The translations under genes were made by a program, and so were the position numbers. The notes beneath the pieces were generated by a model. That model was not told where the DNA came from. It saw only the letters and a program-made list of their open reading frames with translations, and made no database searches. 64,000 nucleotides of DNA, from assembly GCA_963576565.1 (NCBI GenBank), contig OY755047.1, positions 25,489,171 to 25,553,170 on the forward strand, read 5' to 3'. The DNA is from Aspidapion aeneum. Lineage: Eukaryota; Arthropoda; Insecta; Coleoptera; Brentidae. Shown here in pieces: positions 47,001 through 54,962 of the stretch; position 1 is the stretch's first letter, and each line of letters opens with the position of its first letter.

Positions 47001-48680
47001 GAAAATCTCCTTATTAAATTCACTGAACAACCTCCTAGTTACCTGTTCTTTTGAGGTTTCTTGTTTAATATTAAATTCTACCCATAACAACTCTTGGTGA
47101 TCTGAGATGTGGCATGTGATCATTTTAGCTGATAGATTTTCAATGTTAGTGTAAATGTTATCTATGCAGCTACTTTTCGTAAATGTAACTCTTGTCGGAT
47201 TCAAAAAAGATGGATAAACATTAAAAGATTCTAGCATTTGAATAAAGTCAGTTGAGAATTTGCTTCCGCTGATGAGGTCAACATTAAAATCGCCTGCCAT
47301 TACTATTTGACAGCTTTCTTTAAATAAAATAGACATTATTTGTTCAATTTTACTAAAAAATATGTTTTTTTCCTCACTATTTAAGCCTGGAATTCGATAA
47401 ACACTTTAGACTACAAATTTTTTATTCCCTAAATCTAAATCAATAATCACAATATACTAAAGGTTTGGAATACTTTACCAGATTTATTAAGATGGCAACC
47501 ACCCAAACAGGTACAAAAAAGTGTAAAAAATTTTCTTAAAACTAGAGCTTACTATTCACTTTCTGAATTTTTTGAGGATGACAAAAGATTTTAAATTAAT
47601 CTGTGATAAATTGTGATATATTATGTAGATGTCTGTAAAAATCAATGTGTGTGAAAATCAATGTTAATTGTAAGAAATTCGACGTGCAATTTGTTAATTG
47701 TTATCTTAGGTAGTTTTTTTTCCCTTTACCACTGTACTTTTATTTTATTTATTTTAAATGACGAGTTCTACACCTATTAGGTATAAGTATTTTATTGTAA
47801 ATGCTATTAAGAACAAGAAATATATATCTATCTATCTATCTAAAATATTTAATGCAATTGGAAATATAGCCTCACTACTAAAAGTCGCCGAAATCGGGGA
47901 TGGCTTGCATCGTCGCCTTTAAAAGGCTCCGCGCCGGACCTTGTGCCTCATTTGCTTGCTTCACTGTTAGGGGCGAAAAGGGGCGGGGCTCTGTATTCAA
48001 TAGAATCTATTAATGGTGGGGGTCGAGGGCGGGGTATACAACTTTAACTTTTAAGAATCACATCCCTGGTTAATTTTTTTGTTCTTACTTTGTATAGGTT
48101 TGCTCACAGATTAGGTTAAATAAGATTTAGTTTGCCTATAAATATGCTGCTTTTTGCTATCAACTGGCTAACATGCCCCATGACAGTTTGATGAGTGAAA
48201 AGAATAAGCTTCTGTACTGGTGTACATATATTGCTCGACTTTACCTCGCCTGTAGCTGTGAGCCGCCGTTGACTGAATCTCTAAATAATGCTGAGTGTTA
48301 TGTCTGAGTATACTGTTAATCAACATTGAATTGAATTGAAATTGAACATGAAGAGCTAATTATGAGCATTCCAAGGAGTAACCAATATAGATAGATAGAA
48401 TAGATTCGAGGTATGCATGACATATTTTAAATATCTTTAGAATGTCACACAGAGATAAGCGCCTGAACTAAGCCTAATGAGCTAATGAGTGCCTATAGGA
48501 AATGGTTGACACATAAATGGAAACTCAGAATGTCATACATTGAGATAATCGCCTGAACTAATACTCCGTTTCCACTTGTTCCTAAGCCTAATGAGTGCTT
48601 AGGAAAAGGTTGACTCATAAATGGAAACTCACATCAACAATGGAAAAAGACCTCTGTAATTTGTCTCTCAGTTTGTCCAT
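31731..48680 (-). CDS. IFT46: Intraflagellar transport protein 46 (IFT46), 7 exons
   Basis: Exons on the minus strand: 48680-48633, 37105-36965, 34417-34200, 33953-33847, 32980-32820, 32604-32492 and 32055-31731. All borders are AG/GT and the phases join, giving 370 aa. The product is an IFT-B core subunit needed to build cilia; in insects that means ciliated sensory neurons and possibly sperm. Recognised family blocks are YTPQQLNTEYKFKPFIPDFM, GDIDAFLKV, DPYDETVLQLGLLVLDEP, KVIEKWIKDI, MPNLDDLMQEWP and SKDKIQSLHLLFSLY. The N-terminus is acidic (QNEEEALGQF, GEESEENSNSP) and the C-terminus is a Gln/Asn/Lys-rich tail. Intron 1 (11.5 kb) holds nested transposons. An X-box at 48823-48836 is the likely promoter site. 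Confidence 0.92.
32492..32604 (-). CDS. IFT46: IFT46 exon 6
   Basis: Acceptor ttttttag, donor TCTCA|gtaagt. It encodes VVKKIENVEKNSKVIEKWIK and then DISHLHKSKSSTIVRYS. Too short and AT-rich to stand out as an open frame. Confidence 0.88.
32820..32980 (-). CDS. IFT46: IFT46 exon 5
   Basis: Acceptor tttttttaaag, donor AATTTG|gtgagt. It encodes KTLNGDPYDETVLQLGLLVL, DEPSADQSDPALLYLQLRA and SDGVVSEKEHRNL, a strongly conserved IFT46 region. Confidence 0.9.
32990..33840. other. IFT46 intron 4, AT-rich
   Basis: No repeat family recognised. Inverted-like AT blocks at 33180-33260 and 33540-33640 share 'aaaactg..aggt/tgacag' and 'ctttaaaatc' pieces, hinting at an old foldback. Confidence 0.35.
33847..33953 (-). 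CDS. IFT46: IFT46 exon 4
   Basis: Acceptor tttcttgtag, donor CCTCCAG|gtaggc. It encodes YTPQQLNTEYKFKPFIPDFM and PAVGDIDAFLKVVPP, the core IFT46 signature. Confidence 0.92.
34200..34417 (-). CDS. IFT46: IFT46 exon 3
   Basis: Acceptor tctttacag, donor ACGAA|gtaagt. It encodes AASTGGPRKPEILPRQR, a Ser/Asp-rich NSDSDDSEADAKN, then PGEYNPNMYDSLDVDAEVKE and LFQYITK. The YNP.-Y..L.V..E...LF.YI block is typical of IFT46. Confidence 0.9.
34420..36535. other. IFT46 intron 2, mostly unassigned
   Basis: Long AT-rich stretch. A plus-strand frame at 34700-34975 contains a short DNA duplication (aagcccccctcccaaggatt / aagccctccccccccccagg) with low-complexity C runs. No exon is seen. Confidence 0.35.
36540..36745 (-). 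repeat. tRNA-derived SINE, copy 1
   Basis: The minus strand reads GCGGCAGGGTAGTCCCGTGG, TCGGTTTCACATGCAGAAGG, then TACCAGGTTCGCGTCTCG (B-box-like) and acgacgcaaaaaaaag. The body includes ttgaacagttgtcatcgaaa, tgtgcgatgcacatgca. The same order is seen at 56941-57535. Confidence 0.72.
36965..37105 (-). CDS. IFT46: IFT46 exon 2 (acidic N-terminal region)
   Basis: Acceptor ttaaatctctag, donor ACG|gtaaaa; 47 codons, phase 0 at both ends. It encodes DDDLRDVQNEEEALGQF, EDDMSGEESEENSNSP and KKAPPPT. Confidence 0.85.
37110..37555. other. IFT46 intron 1 start, unassigned
   Basis: Moderately GC-balanced, with no motif I recognise. It could be the upstream part of the retrotransposon that follows. Confidence 0.3.
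37756..40670. mobile_element. DD41D-type mariner with about 750-bp inverted ends
   Basis: Ends CAGGGTGTTCCTTAAGGGTT on the left and its complement ending ...AAGGAACACCCTG on the right, each next to TA. The arms (37756-38540 and 39880-40670) match inverted. Each arm holds two copies of a block with gtggcgtgcgtacggg and a ctacagggcgtcgtt block. The central 38600-39720 segment carries the transposase. Removing the element and one TA restores a continuous LIYINGI reading of the host retrotransposon. Confidence 0.88.
38675..39720 (+). pseudogene. DD41D mariner transposase, frameshifted
   Basis: The N-terminal helix-turn-helix part (38675-39000) reads MVIYSNAEMAEMHYMYG, RRLYHQRYPNRVLPDSRTF, TSTRKIARNLNICHQIVWRI. 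FTDEANFSRNA near 39111 holds the first catalytic Asp in another frame. From 39178 the frame gives SVNVWAGIIHNYLIGPFFLP, MWYMHDGAPAHF (second Asp) and EWPPRSPDLNSLDFFLWG (third Asp); I count 41 residues between the second and third Asp. At least two frameshifts and one stop make it inactive. Confidence 0.85.
41580..42280. other. Spacer with a fragment shared with 52850-52905
   Basis: ctcaatcattgtctacgagt followed by ttcaaacaaaa near 42048 recurs near 52875. cggacttccattgtc near 41940 resembles its complement near 52845. The block cacaacgtttcggttaataa near 41972 may be a degenerate ribozyme-type repeat end, but the core is not intact. Confidence 0.4.
42280..44515 (+). pseudogene. Jockey-like non-LTR retrotransposon #2 (endonuclease plus RT)
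   Basis: Endonuclease end: VIWAGDFNVNF near 42310, CIDNFFINSK and GISDHHGQQ near 42530. RT: NYRPISLLSNISKVFEKVIH near 43415, QNGFRKGKSTIRAIYQALE, VCIDLSKAFDSVDHETLLRK near 43620, KKGVPQGSILGPLLYIVY, FAFADDENVV (catalytic pair in FADD) near 43900, WFRSNNLKMNIDKTQ, FLGVIIDAHLNWES and RYGVIFWGNSS. A few stops and frameshifts are present. The C-terminus appears to continue at 47455 beyond a nested element. Confidence 0.88.
45631..46431 (-). CDS. Reverse transcriptase domain of retrotransposon #3
   Basis: This is the longest uninterrupted RT frame in the window (266 codons). It contains blocks 1-5 of non-LTR RTs and a catalytic FSDD where Jockey elements usually have YADD or FADD. The last 20 codons are out of frame after a shift near 45680. 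It would copy the element's RNA at a nicked target if intact. Confidence 0.8.
   Translation of the reverse strand: MIKKLKNKHSTGIDGLSNNLVKHCMEQLKAPLCYLVNTSFELGKFPNELKQAIIKPLHKKGDREDLNNYRPISLIPVFSKIFETAMCTRLLSFFNKHKLFSNSQHGYLKNRNTSTAVFDFLDFVEQSLEERNIAMGIFLDLSKAFDSLDFKILLNKLERYGVRGAALTWIESYLNDRKQRVIVEKGGIKYSSMEGHITRGIPQGSCIGPLLFLFYINDIESEVKDIDTRLVNFSDDTNVAVKGKTINSSRKDRINSRKVTGMVHKK
46488..47336 (-). CDS. Endonuclease (partial) and linker of retrotransposon #3
   Basis: The 282-codon frame has GDFNVDL and SDHQ, the second half of an AP-endonuclease fold, followed by a long linker (NNFIERLIKAAEEL) to the RT. The first catalytic part is missing through 5' truncation. Confidence 0.75.
   Translation of the reverse strand: MSILFKESCQIVMAGDFNVDLISGSKFSTDFIQMLESFNVYPSFLNPTRVTFTKSSCIDNIYTNIENLSAKMITCHISDHQELLWVEFNIKQETSKEQVTRRLFSEFNKEIFRLTLHQINWEAVLNTTDGMDIKWQNFVNILSPAFENAFPEKTLIKKTQTPANFYKSTEISDAKHILDICYTMLQRDNGYREAYRDAKQQYNELLTVGRRNYYREKVTNSDNKIKTTWNIVKEITGKSTDQIGIQVPGEGMDIANNFIERLIKAAEELTSLHFRSEIITTK
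47455..47850 (+). pseudogene. C-terminal end and tail of retrotransposon #2
   Basis: Reads ILKVWNTLPDLLRWQPPKQV, QKSVKNFLKTRAYYSL and EFFEDDKRF then stop, the usual end of arthropod Jockey-like RT proteins. A 3' tail of atctatctatctatct lies at 47827-47842. Its position after the nested element #3 and its strand fit the missing end of element #2. Confidence 0.65.
47875..48065 (+). repeat. GC-rich dispersed repeat, copy 2
   Basis: gatggcttgcatcgtcgcc, aaaggctccgcgccggacc and acttttaagaatcacatcc match the copy at 4000-4225. This copy adds a G-rich insert (gggcggggct, gagggcggggt). Confidence 0.55.
48100..48370 (+). repeat. Retrotransposon 3' tail with TTGAA repeats
   Basis: AT-rich untranslated sequence ending in attgaattgaattgaaattg at about 48328-48347, the sort of short tandem tail seen at 3' ends of non-LTR elements. 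No protein motif is left. Confidence 0.4.
48450..48632. repeat. Imperfect duplication next to IFT46 exon 1
   Basis: The block 'gaatgtcacacagagataag...cataaatggaaactca' (about 48440-48530) recurs at 48530-48632 with an insertion of ctccgtttccacttgttcct. Part is inverted (cctaagcc... / ...cttagg), suggesting a small MITE. Confidence 0.5.
48633..48680 (-). CDS. IFT46: IFT46 exon 1 (start codon)
   Basis: The minus strand reads ATG for MDKLRDKLQRSFSIVD followed directly by the donor gtgagt. It ends in phase 0 as exon 2 requires, giving a continuous ...SIVD-DDDLRD... join. The choice is supported by the X-box 143 bp upstream and by the absence of another plausible start exon in the 11.5 kb between. 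It rests on splice logic, not on strong N-terminal conservation. Confidence 0.72.
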
Positions 48681-48822
48681 TCTTAAGTTGAATCACAAAA
48701 ATAAAGTCAATAATTACACAAATTAATCTATTTAAAAATTATATGTTCTTTAAGAAAAATGAATAGTTTTTTAAGTTGATTTCTATTTTTTTTTCTATAT
48801 TTGTTTACATTGTGAAAAAATC

Positions 48823-48836
48823 GTTTCCATGGCAAC
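48823..48836. promoter_or_regulatory. RFX X-box upstream of IFT46
   Basis: The 14-mer GTTTCCATGGCAAC matches the RFX consensus of two half sites (RYYNYY-N2-RRNRAC) and is nearly palindromic. It sits 143 bp upstream of the proposed IFT46 ATG, the usual distance for ciliary genes controlled by RFX factors. Confidence 0.8.
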
Positions 48837-49588
48837 AGTCAGGAATGGTCAGCAACACGGTCAGCAAATTAGAAATTCTGCCAAAATGGGTTTTTGGCCA
48901 CTAGTACTCGCTAACTTCATGGATAATTTGACGTTTGTCCGCGTAAAAATTTTTAAGGTTAGAATTTCCGCTGATTTCCGTCAAAAAAAAATTGCATTGT
49001 TAAAAAGCATGGGAATACGGTAAAATCTGCATTTTCGATCAATTTTAAGAAACATTTTAATGTACTGAAGGTATGTAACTGTTGGTTTTATTTATTTAGA
49101 TATTTTTTATTGAACACTACCCTAAACTTAACTTTTTCCTACATCCAGTGTTCCTAAGGCTGATTTATAGACTGGTTTAACCGGTATGGCCACGTTGATT
49201 TTTTAATTGACAAACAGTCTAGTTATACTACCTATGTAGAAAATCTAGCAATAAGACACCTTCACCTAAGGCTGATACATTGGAATCACATATTGAAAAA
49301 TCACTGTATTGCAACCAATTTGTTTCTTTCATGCCCTTTTTATAGTCTCTAACTCGGTCTCTAAGGTAAGAAATCAAGTTTTATGGGATATACAAAATAC
49401 AGGAGTGATAAGAGATAAAAGATTTACATTTCAATTCACTTTCATGTGACATTTACCCTCTATTTCATTAGGGGTAAGGGGCCATCAATAAATTACATAA
49501 CACATAAAACATGATAAAATCAGGATTTTTGACTAATACCCTGTTTCCACCAATGCATGCCCACCCTGATTCAAGAAATGCATCAGGT

Positions 49589-49900
49589 AAAGGCCGCTTG
49601 ACATGGTGCATGACACGCTGCAAATTTTTGCAAGCAAAAAATTTCGGTCAAATTGTTGCCTGCAAAAAATCTTCTATTCATTTGACATTGTGCATGGCCA
49701 TGCATTGATTCCCCAGAATCTAGGTAAAAATTCCCCAGTTTGCATGCAAGTACAGTTTGCATGCAAAAGAATGGCACCGGACCGATAAAAATGGATTGCC
49801 TGCAACAATCAGCTGGATTTGTACTGTGCATGCACCTGGGCAAAATTTCATGCCATTTGCCTGCAAATTTTATTGTCATGCACCATGTCAAGCGGCCTTA
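49589..49900. mobile_element. MITE with 26-bp TIR, TGCA-rich
   Basis: Left aaggccgcttgacatggtgc (49590) and right gcaccatgtcaagcggcctt (49880-49899) are perfect inverted repeats continuing inward with atgaca. The interior is crowded with atgca/tgcat and gcatgc motifs. The target duplication is not evident. Confidence 0.8.
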
Positions 49901-50399
49901 ATGCTGCATTTAAAATCGGTGCAATTCCATGGCCCATCATGTGATGCAATTTTTTATTTTACTCTTCCTCCTTTTTGAACTTACTACTTTCAAGAAAAAT
50001 TACATTACAAAATCAATTAGGGTACTTTCAATTTTATTCTTTTTTTTATTTTTAAAAAGATTGTTTTAATAAAAAACCTTATTCCCATAAAAACTGGAAA
50101 GTTTTGGCAAGTTGAGAGCCTGGAGCAAGGCAAATGTATGGCCTGGTTGCCCATGGTTTGATGGTTGTGAATGTTGTTATTTTTTGTATATTTTTGTTCA
50201 TTATTTTTTCTTAAGATAAAAAGTTTGAATATCTAGAGACTGGGTAAGGTAAGGATTTTATACTTGTTAAATAGTGGTGAGCAACTTGACACACACTTAA
50301 TACACCTGCCATGCTCCTTACAATGCTTTTTGTTTGTTTTCACATTTATAAAAATACAAAGAAAGAACATTGAAAATGCATGATATTTTTATGTTTTTA

Positions 50400-50530
50400 G
50401 TTAAATACCTCAGAGTAATAACATATAAAGAGAAGTAGTAACCCCGGTTTCGGCGGTCATTCATTCATTTGTTGGTAAACAATGTAGCTTTTCAGCTGTT
50501 GCCGGCTCCTCTGCCTCTGTAAAATTTTAT
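50400..50530. repeat. Left member of an inverted repeat pair
   Basis: agagtaataacatataaaga, gtaaccccggt and cggcggtcattc match, inverted, the sequence at 53262-53345 (gaatgaccgcc, gcggtttacttcttctcttt, tattattactct). The pair is 2.7 kb apart and may be two MITE copies or the ends of one composite element. Confidence 0.5.
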
Positions 50531-50779
50531 AAATAATAAGTAAGGTTCAACTTCTTACCTTACCAAATTTTTAGTGCTTTGAGTTGGTTAGGCTTTTTAA
50601 ACTGTGCGATAATTTGTCATGTGCTTATTAGCCCACGTCGCGTCGTTTTATGCTGTGTATTTCTTATTACAATCTGCGATAAAAACTCATTTAGACAACA
50701 TAATTTATGAACAGCCCCTTTTCCCAAAATTTTTTCAGGACGTGGCAACAGGTGTATGACATCATATTACGGATTTCCT

Positions 50780-51210
50780 GTTAGCAGGGCCGGGTTTCAT
50801 TTTGAGCTACTTGGACTATATCCCTGTGCTACTATTTTCCAAAAACCGCATATTGATGCGACGTTCCATTAAAAAGTTAGCATTTTTTAAACTTTTTAAC
50901 TGTCAAAAAACTGTCATTAGCATTCACGAATTTTGACTAAAATCTAATCAGCTCGTTGCAGTATCGAGTACTATTTTACCTGAAAATTTCATGTAAATCG
51001 GTTAAGTGGTTTAGGAGCTGTCGCGTTACGGACAGATATACATACACACACAACACAGACAGACATCACGACGATATTGCTAGGGTAGGTCAAAATACAC
51101 CCAAATAAAACATTTTCGGTGTTATCTCAAAAAAATTTTTTTGTCGAAAACAATACCTTCTCTAGCCGTTGCTGTGCGGGCTAGGAAGGTAAAAAAGGGG
51201 CGGGCCGACT
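50780..51210 (+). repeat. Dispersed repeat B, copy 3
   Basis: Contains gcatattgatgcgac, gtcaaaaaactgtcatta, cggttaagtggtttaggagc, acacacacaacacagacaga and ccttctctagccgttgctgt, the most complete 3' half of the family in this window. Confidence 0.68.
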
Positions 51211-51335
51211 GCACAACAAGTAGTATAAGTAGTAGCCTTTAGACTGGATTGTTTAGTTTACACTTGAAAACGGTTAGATATACTTACTTACTGAAACGTC
51301 CTGTTTAAAATAAACCAACACAAGAACATTTCATG

Positions 51336-51662
51336 TAAAAAAGAGCCAAGTACACGAAAATGGCATTCCGTAAAAAGAATTAAGATAAAAGTAAGGCCAA
51401 GTTCTCCAATACAAATTTCATAATGAAAGATTTTTACTAGTTGGAAATGTTTTTCTAAACTTTGCTATTACAGCCAATCTTCTTTATGTTCAATTAAGCA
51501 CTGTGCCTGAGTCATTTACAGCCGTAATAGCCAAGTTTAGAAAAACATTTCCAAACTAGTTTCTTACTTTCATTTTGAAATTTGTATTGGAGAACTTGAC
51601 TTTACTTTTATCTCAATTCTTTTTACGGAATGCCGCGTACTTGGTTATTTTTACATGAAATG
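51336..51662. mobile_element. Foldback MITE C, about 150-bp arms
   Basis: Left arm ccaagtacacg, ggcattccgtaaaaagaatt, aagttctccaatacaaattt, ggaaatgtttttctaaac; the right arm has each block inverted (tttagaaaaacatttcc, aaatttgtattggagaactt, aattctttttacggaatgcc). A half copy lies at 55013-55110. Confidence 0.78.
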
Positions 51663-51784
51663 TTTTTGTTATGATTTCACTTCTTTTTTAAAGGAATTGG
51701 ATAATATTTAATTTTTAAAATAGTAAAATATGCGGAATATTGTTCAAAAATTTTGCAATGCCTTAGAATTTTGAGGTCTTTTAA

Positions 51785-52590
51785 TTTTTTTCCATGGTTT
51801 TATCATAGCTGCCATCAGCCTTCCAAAGCTTAGCTCTCTAGCGTTTCTGAAAGTGGACAATGTTACTTTTGCATAACTTTACATGTATAGGGGAGGGAAG
51901 TAAATTAAAATTTTCGTGTTTTTAAATTTTTTCCTATAGTTTTATCATAGTTCCTATCAGTCTTCCAATGCTCAGCTCTCTAGCGTTTTTGGAAGTGGGT
52001 AATGTTACTTTTACATAACTTGACATTTATAGGGGAGGAGAGTAAATGAAAATTTTTGGGGTTTTTAATTTTTTTCCCATGGTTTTATCATAGTTTCTAT
52101 CAGCCTTCCAAAGCTCAGCTCTCTAGCGTTTCTGGAAGTGGGCAATGTTACTTTTATATAAATTTACATTTATAGGAGAGGGAAGTAAATTAAAATATTG
52201 GTGTTTTAAAATTTTTTCCTATAGTTTTATCATAGTGTCTTTCAGTCTTAAAAAGCTCAGCTCTCTAGCGTTTCTGGAGGGGGCAGTGTTACTTTTACAT
52301 AACTTTACATTTATATGGGAGGAAAGTAAATTAGAATTTTGGGGTGTTATAATTTTTTCCTATAGTTTTATTATAGTTCCTATCAGGCTGCCAAAGCTCA
52401 GCTCTCTAGCATTGCTAGAAGTGGGTAATGTTACTTTTAAATAATTTTACATATATAGGGGAGGGGAGTAAATTAGAATTTTGGGGCTTTTTGATTTTTT
52501 CCAGGGGTTTGGTCATAATTTCTATCAGTCCGCCAAATTTCAGCATTATAGTAGGTCTGGAAGTACAGTAGAATTTTGGTGATCTATACA
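51785..52590 (+). repeat. Satellite-like array, about 142-bp units x 6
   Basis: The unit contains tagttttatcatag, caaagctcagctctctagcg, gaagtgggcaatgttacttt, acataactttacattta and ggggagggaagtaaatt. Copies start near 51790, 51935, 52078, 52220, 52360 and 52500, the last degenerating into a unique tail with gtgagtgagtcagtgagtga. Confidence 0.88.
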
Positions 52591-53345
52591 TGAGTGAGTG
52601 AGTCAGTGAGTGAGTGGCAATTTCGACGTTTTTTGAAATTTCGTAACTACTTTACTACTCTATAGAAGTCCATGAAACTTGAAGGGGTTGTTAACTCTAT
52701 GAAGTTCTACGACTGTGCAAAGTATGAGATTCGTAGCTCTTTCCGAAGTAGAGCTTTAGATAGGTCAAATATGGGCTGAAATGTTTCAAGAAAAGATGGT
52801 ACGGCAGCGCGAACTTTGCGAGGCACTGCCGTGCCCTCAGATAGACAATGGAAGTCCAAAGTTTTATTTCTACTCAATCATTGTCTACGAGTTTTAAACA
52901 AAAGATTATTTTTTCACTTATATAATGGCAACAAGTTTAATTAGGTGGGTCCTCAAGTCGTGAACGGTTAGCCCAGATATTCCTAAGCTCTAAGGTCGAC
53001 ACTGACAGTAACATGTGTTTGTATTAAATGCAGTGTTGTCTTGGCCGTCGGACTCGGTATATTGAATTTTTGGTGTTTTTTTTCTGTGTGCTGAGTTTTA
53101 TTTTTGTAAAAAAGAACTTAGTTGGACGTAAAAATAAACAAAAAGTGCTATGTTTCTGAAAATACTGTGAAAATTCAGCCCAGTGTGGTTTTTTCGAGAT
53201 GATTCTAGTGACGCAGCTATGTTGCCATCGCCGGGGATTCTGCAAATTCTAAGTTTTCAGGAATGACCGCCACGAATAGGGAAAATTTACACGGGGCCGC
53301 GGTTTACTTCTTCTCTTTATATTATTATTACTCTAAGTTAAATAC
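52590..53345. other. Tail of satellite element and unassigned sequence
   Basis: 52610-52840 (aatttcgacgttttttgaaa to gcgaggcactgccgtgccct) matches 55720-55908, so it belongs to the satellite-bearing element. After 52905 no family is clear apart from the inverted block at 53262-53345. Confidence 0.5.
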
Positions 53346-53419
53346 TCTCTTTTTAATTCTTGCATTAAATTAAGAGAACTATCCAAATGGTTGACCTCTA
53401 AAATTTGTTTAAAGTAATA

Positions 53420-54132
53420 CAGGGTGGCTCTAAAAGGTCTGTACAAAATCTTAGCACATATTCCTGAGGTCAAAATAAGTCCATTTAAAGCAACTTACCT
53501 TAGTCCGAAATTGCTCCATTTCAGAGATACAGGGTGGTGAATTTAAAAATTAAAAATTGATTTTATTAAAATTTATGAACATCTCTAAACACATTACTTT
53601 AAAAATTGGTACTCGGGGGTTTTTTGGGATGCAAAACCTAAATATGGACACTTTTTCACTGTGGCCGTTAAGGGCGCTTGACAATGCTATTTTTATGGTT
53701 TAAAATGACTATAACTTTTTTCTCAGTATAACTTTTAACTTTTTTTGTTAATAAAATATTTTCCTGAATCTTTCTAAGCCAAAAAGGTACTTATGTTAGC
53801 ATGCGCTAAAGTAAGTCGTTTTCGAGATATTTGCGTTTATAGTGTTTGATGCCGTAACGGAATACTGAAATTATTTGAATGACTATTTCACTAGTGTTTT
53901 ACACTGGCAAAATGTCATAGCATCGGCCAGTTTTCTACTGATTATTGTTCTCTCAAAGCCTCATCATTCATGTTCATAAATTTTAATAAAATCAATTTTA
54001 AATTTTTAAATTCACCACCCTGTATCTCTGAAACGGAGCAATTTTGGACTAAGGTAATTTGCATTAAATCAACTTATTTTGACCTCAGGAATATGTGCTA
54101 AGATTTTGTACAGACCTTTTAGAGACACCCTG
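53420..54132. mobile_element. Tc1/mariner-type MITE with about 180-bp TIRs
   Basis: CAGGGTGGCTCTAAAAGGTC at 53420 and the inverted GACACCCTG ending at 54132, each next to TA. The arms share gtacaaaatcttagcacata, ttcctgaggtcaaaataag, ttagtccgaaattgctcc and agatacagggtggtgaattt. No transposase. Confidence 0.82.
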
Positions 54133-54147
54133 TATAAAGAATTATTT

Positions 54148-54962
54148 AACTATTTGAAATTTAATCTCCTTTAGAAAGAGTACTAACCTAATAGATTATT
54201 GGAATAGGATACTTAAAAATTTTATGTATTTAGATCTTAGTAAATAAACTTATTAGAATGTGAAACACTGAATTTTATTTATTTTAAAACAATTAAGTAT
54301 TATATTACCCTTTTATAAGTGTTCCTTGTTTTTTAGCATTTCAAATTAAAGCATATTAAGCATTTTATATTTTCGGAATGAGAATTTTTTTTAATGTTAA
54401 AAATGACCTAAGGAATCAGCATTACCAAGTAATATAAAGAAGTATTTAACAATTTTAAATTTATGCTCCTTTAAAAAGAGTACTAACCTAATACATTATT
54501 AGAATAGAATACTTAAAAATTTGATGTATTTATATCTCAATAAATAAACCTATTAGAATGTGATACACTGAGTTTTATTTATTTTAAAACAATTAAGTAT
54601 TATATTACCCTTTTACATGTGTTCCTTGTTTTTTATCATTTCTAATTAAGGCATATTAAGTATTTTATATTTTTGGAATGAGAAAAGAAATGCTTACCCT
54701 TTACGCTTTTATAAGTGTTCCTGGTTTTTTAGCATTTCCAATTAGAGCATATTAATTATTTTATATTTTTAGAACCAGAAAAAAAATGATTAAAAATGTC
54801 AAAAATGAAATAATTATTTAACTTTTTAAAATTTATGCTTTAGAAAGAGTACTAACCTATATTCTATTATTGGAGTAGGATACTTAAAAATGTTATGTTT
54901 TTATATCTCAGTAAATAAACTTATTAGAATCTGACACACTGAGATTTATTTATTTTAAAACA
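54148..54962 (+). repeat. Tandem array, about 306-bp units, 2.7 copies
   Basis: gaaagagtactaacctaata, aataaacttattagaatgtg and aaaacaattaagtattatat recur with an offset of about 306 bp (54174, 54478, 54843 for the first block). The third unit is rearranged and the array is cut off at 54962 by the satellite-bearing element. Confidence 0.75.

Larger units (their letters stand above)
45069..47400 (-). mobile_element. Jockey-like non-LTR retrotransposon #3, nested, nearly open
   Basis: The minus strand encodes an endonuclease part (47336-46488: VMAGDFNVDL, CIDNIYTNIE, CHISDHQELLW), then RT (46431-45631: NYRPISLIPVFSKIFETAMC, SQHGYLKNRNTSTAVFDFL, GIFLDLSKAFDSLDFKILLN, TRGIPQGSCIGPLLFLFYIN, NFSDDTNVAV) and a C-terminal part (45599-45069: KFLGIIIDQHLDWRAHIEEL, SLLRYGIIFWGGSS). 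Two frame breaks separate the parts. It is 5'-truncated inside the endonuclease and lies opposite to element #2. Confidence 0.88.

Noticed and set aside
48829..49023. Plus-strand 64-codon frame whose ATG lies inside the X-box
   Set aside because: No domain, no donor site and no conserved features. A divergent transcript is possible but unsupported.
49583..49891. 102-codon minus-strand frame with many Cys and Met
   Set aside because: It is the translation of the TGCA-rich MITE; the Cys/Met content comes from repeated tgca words.
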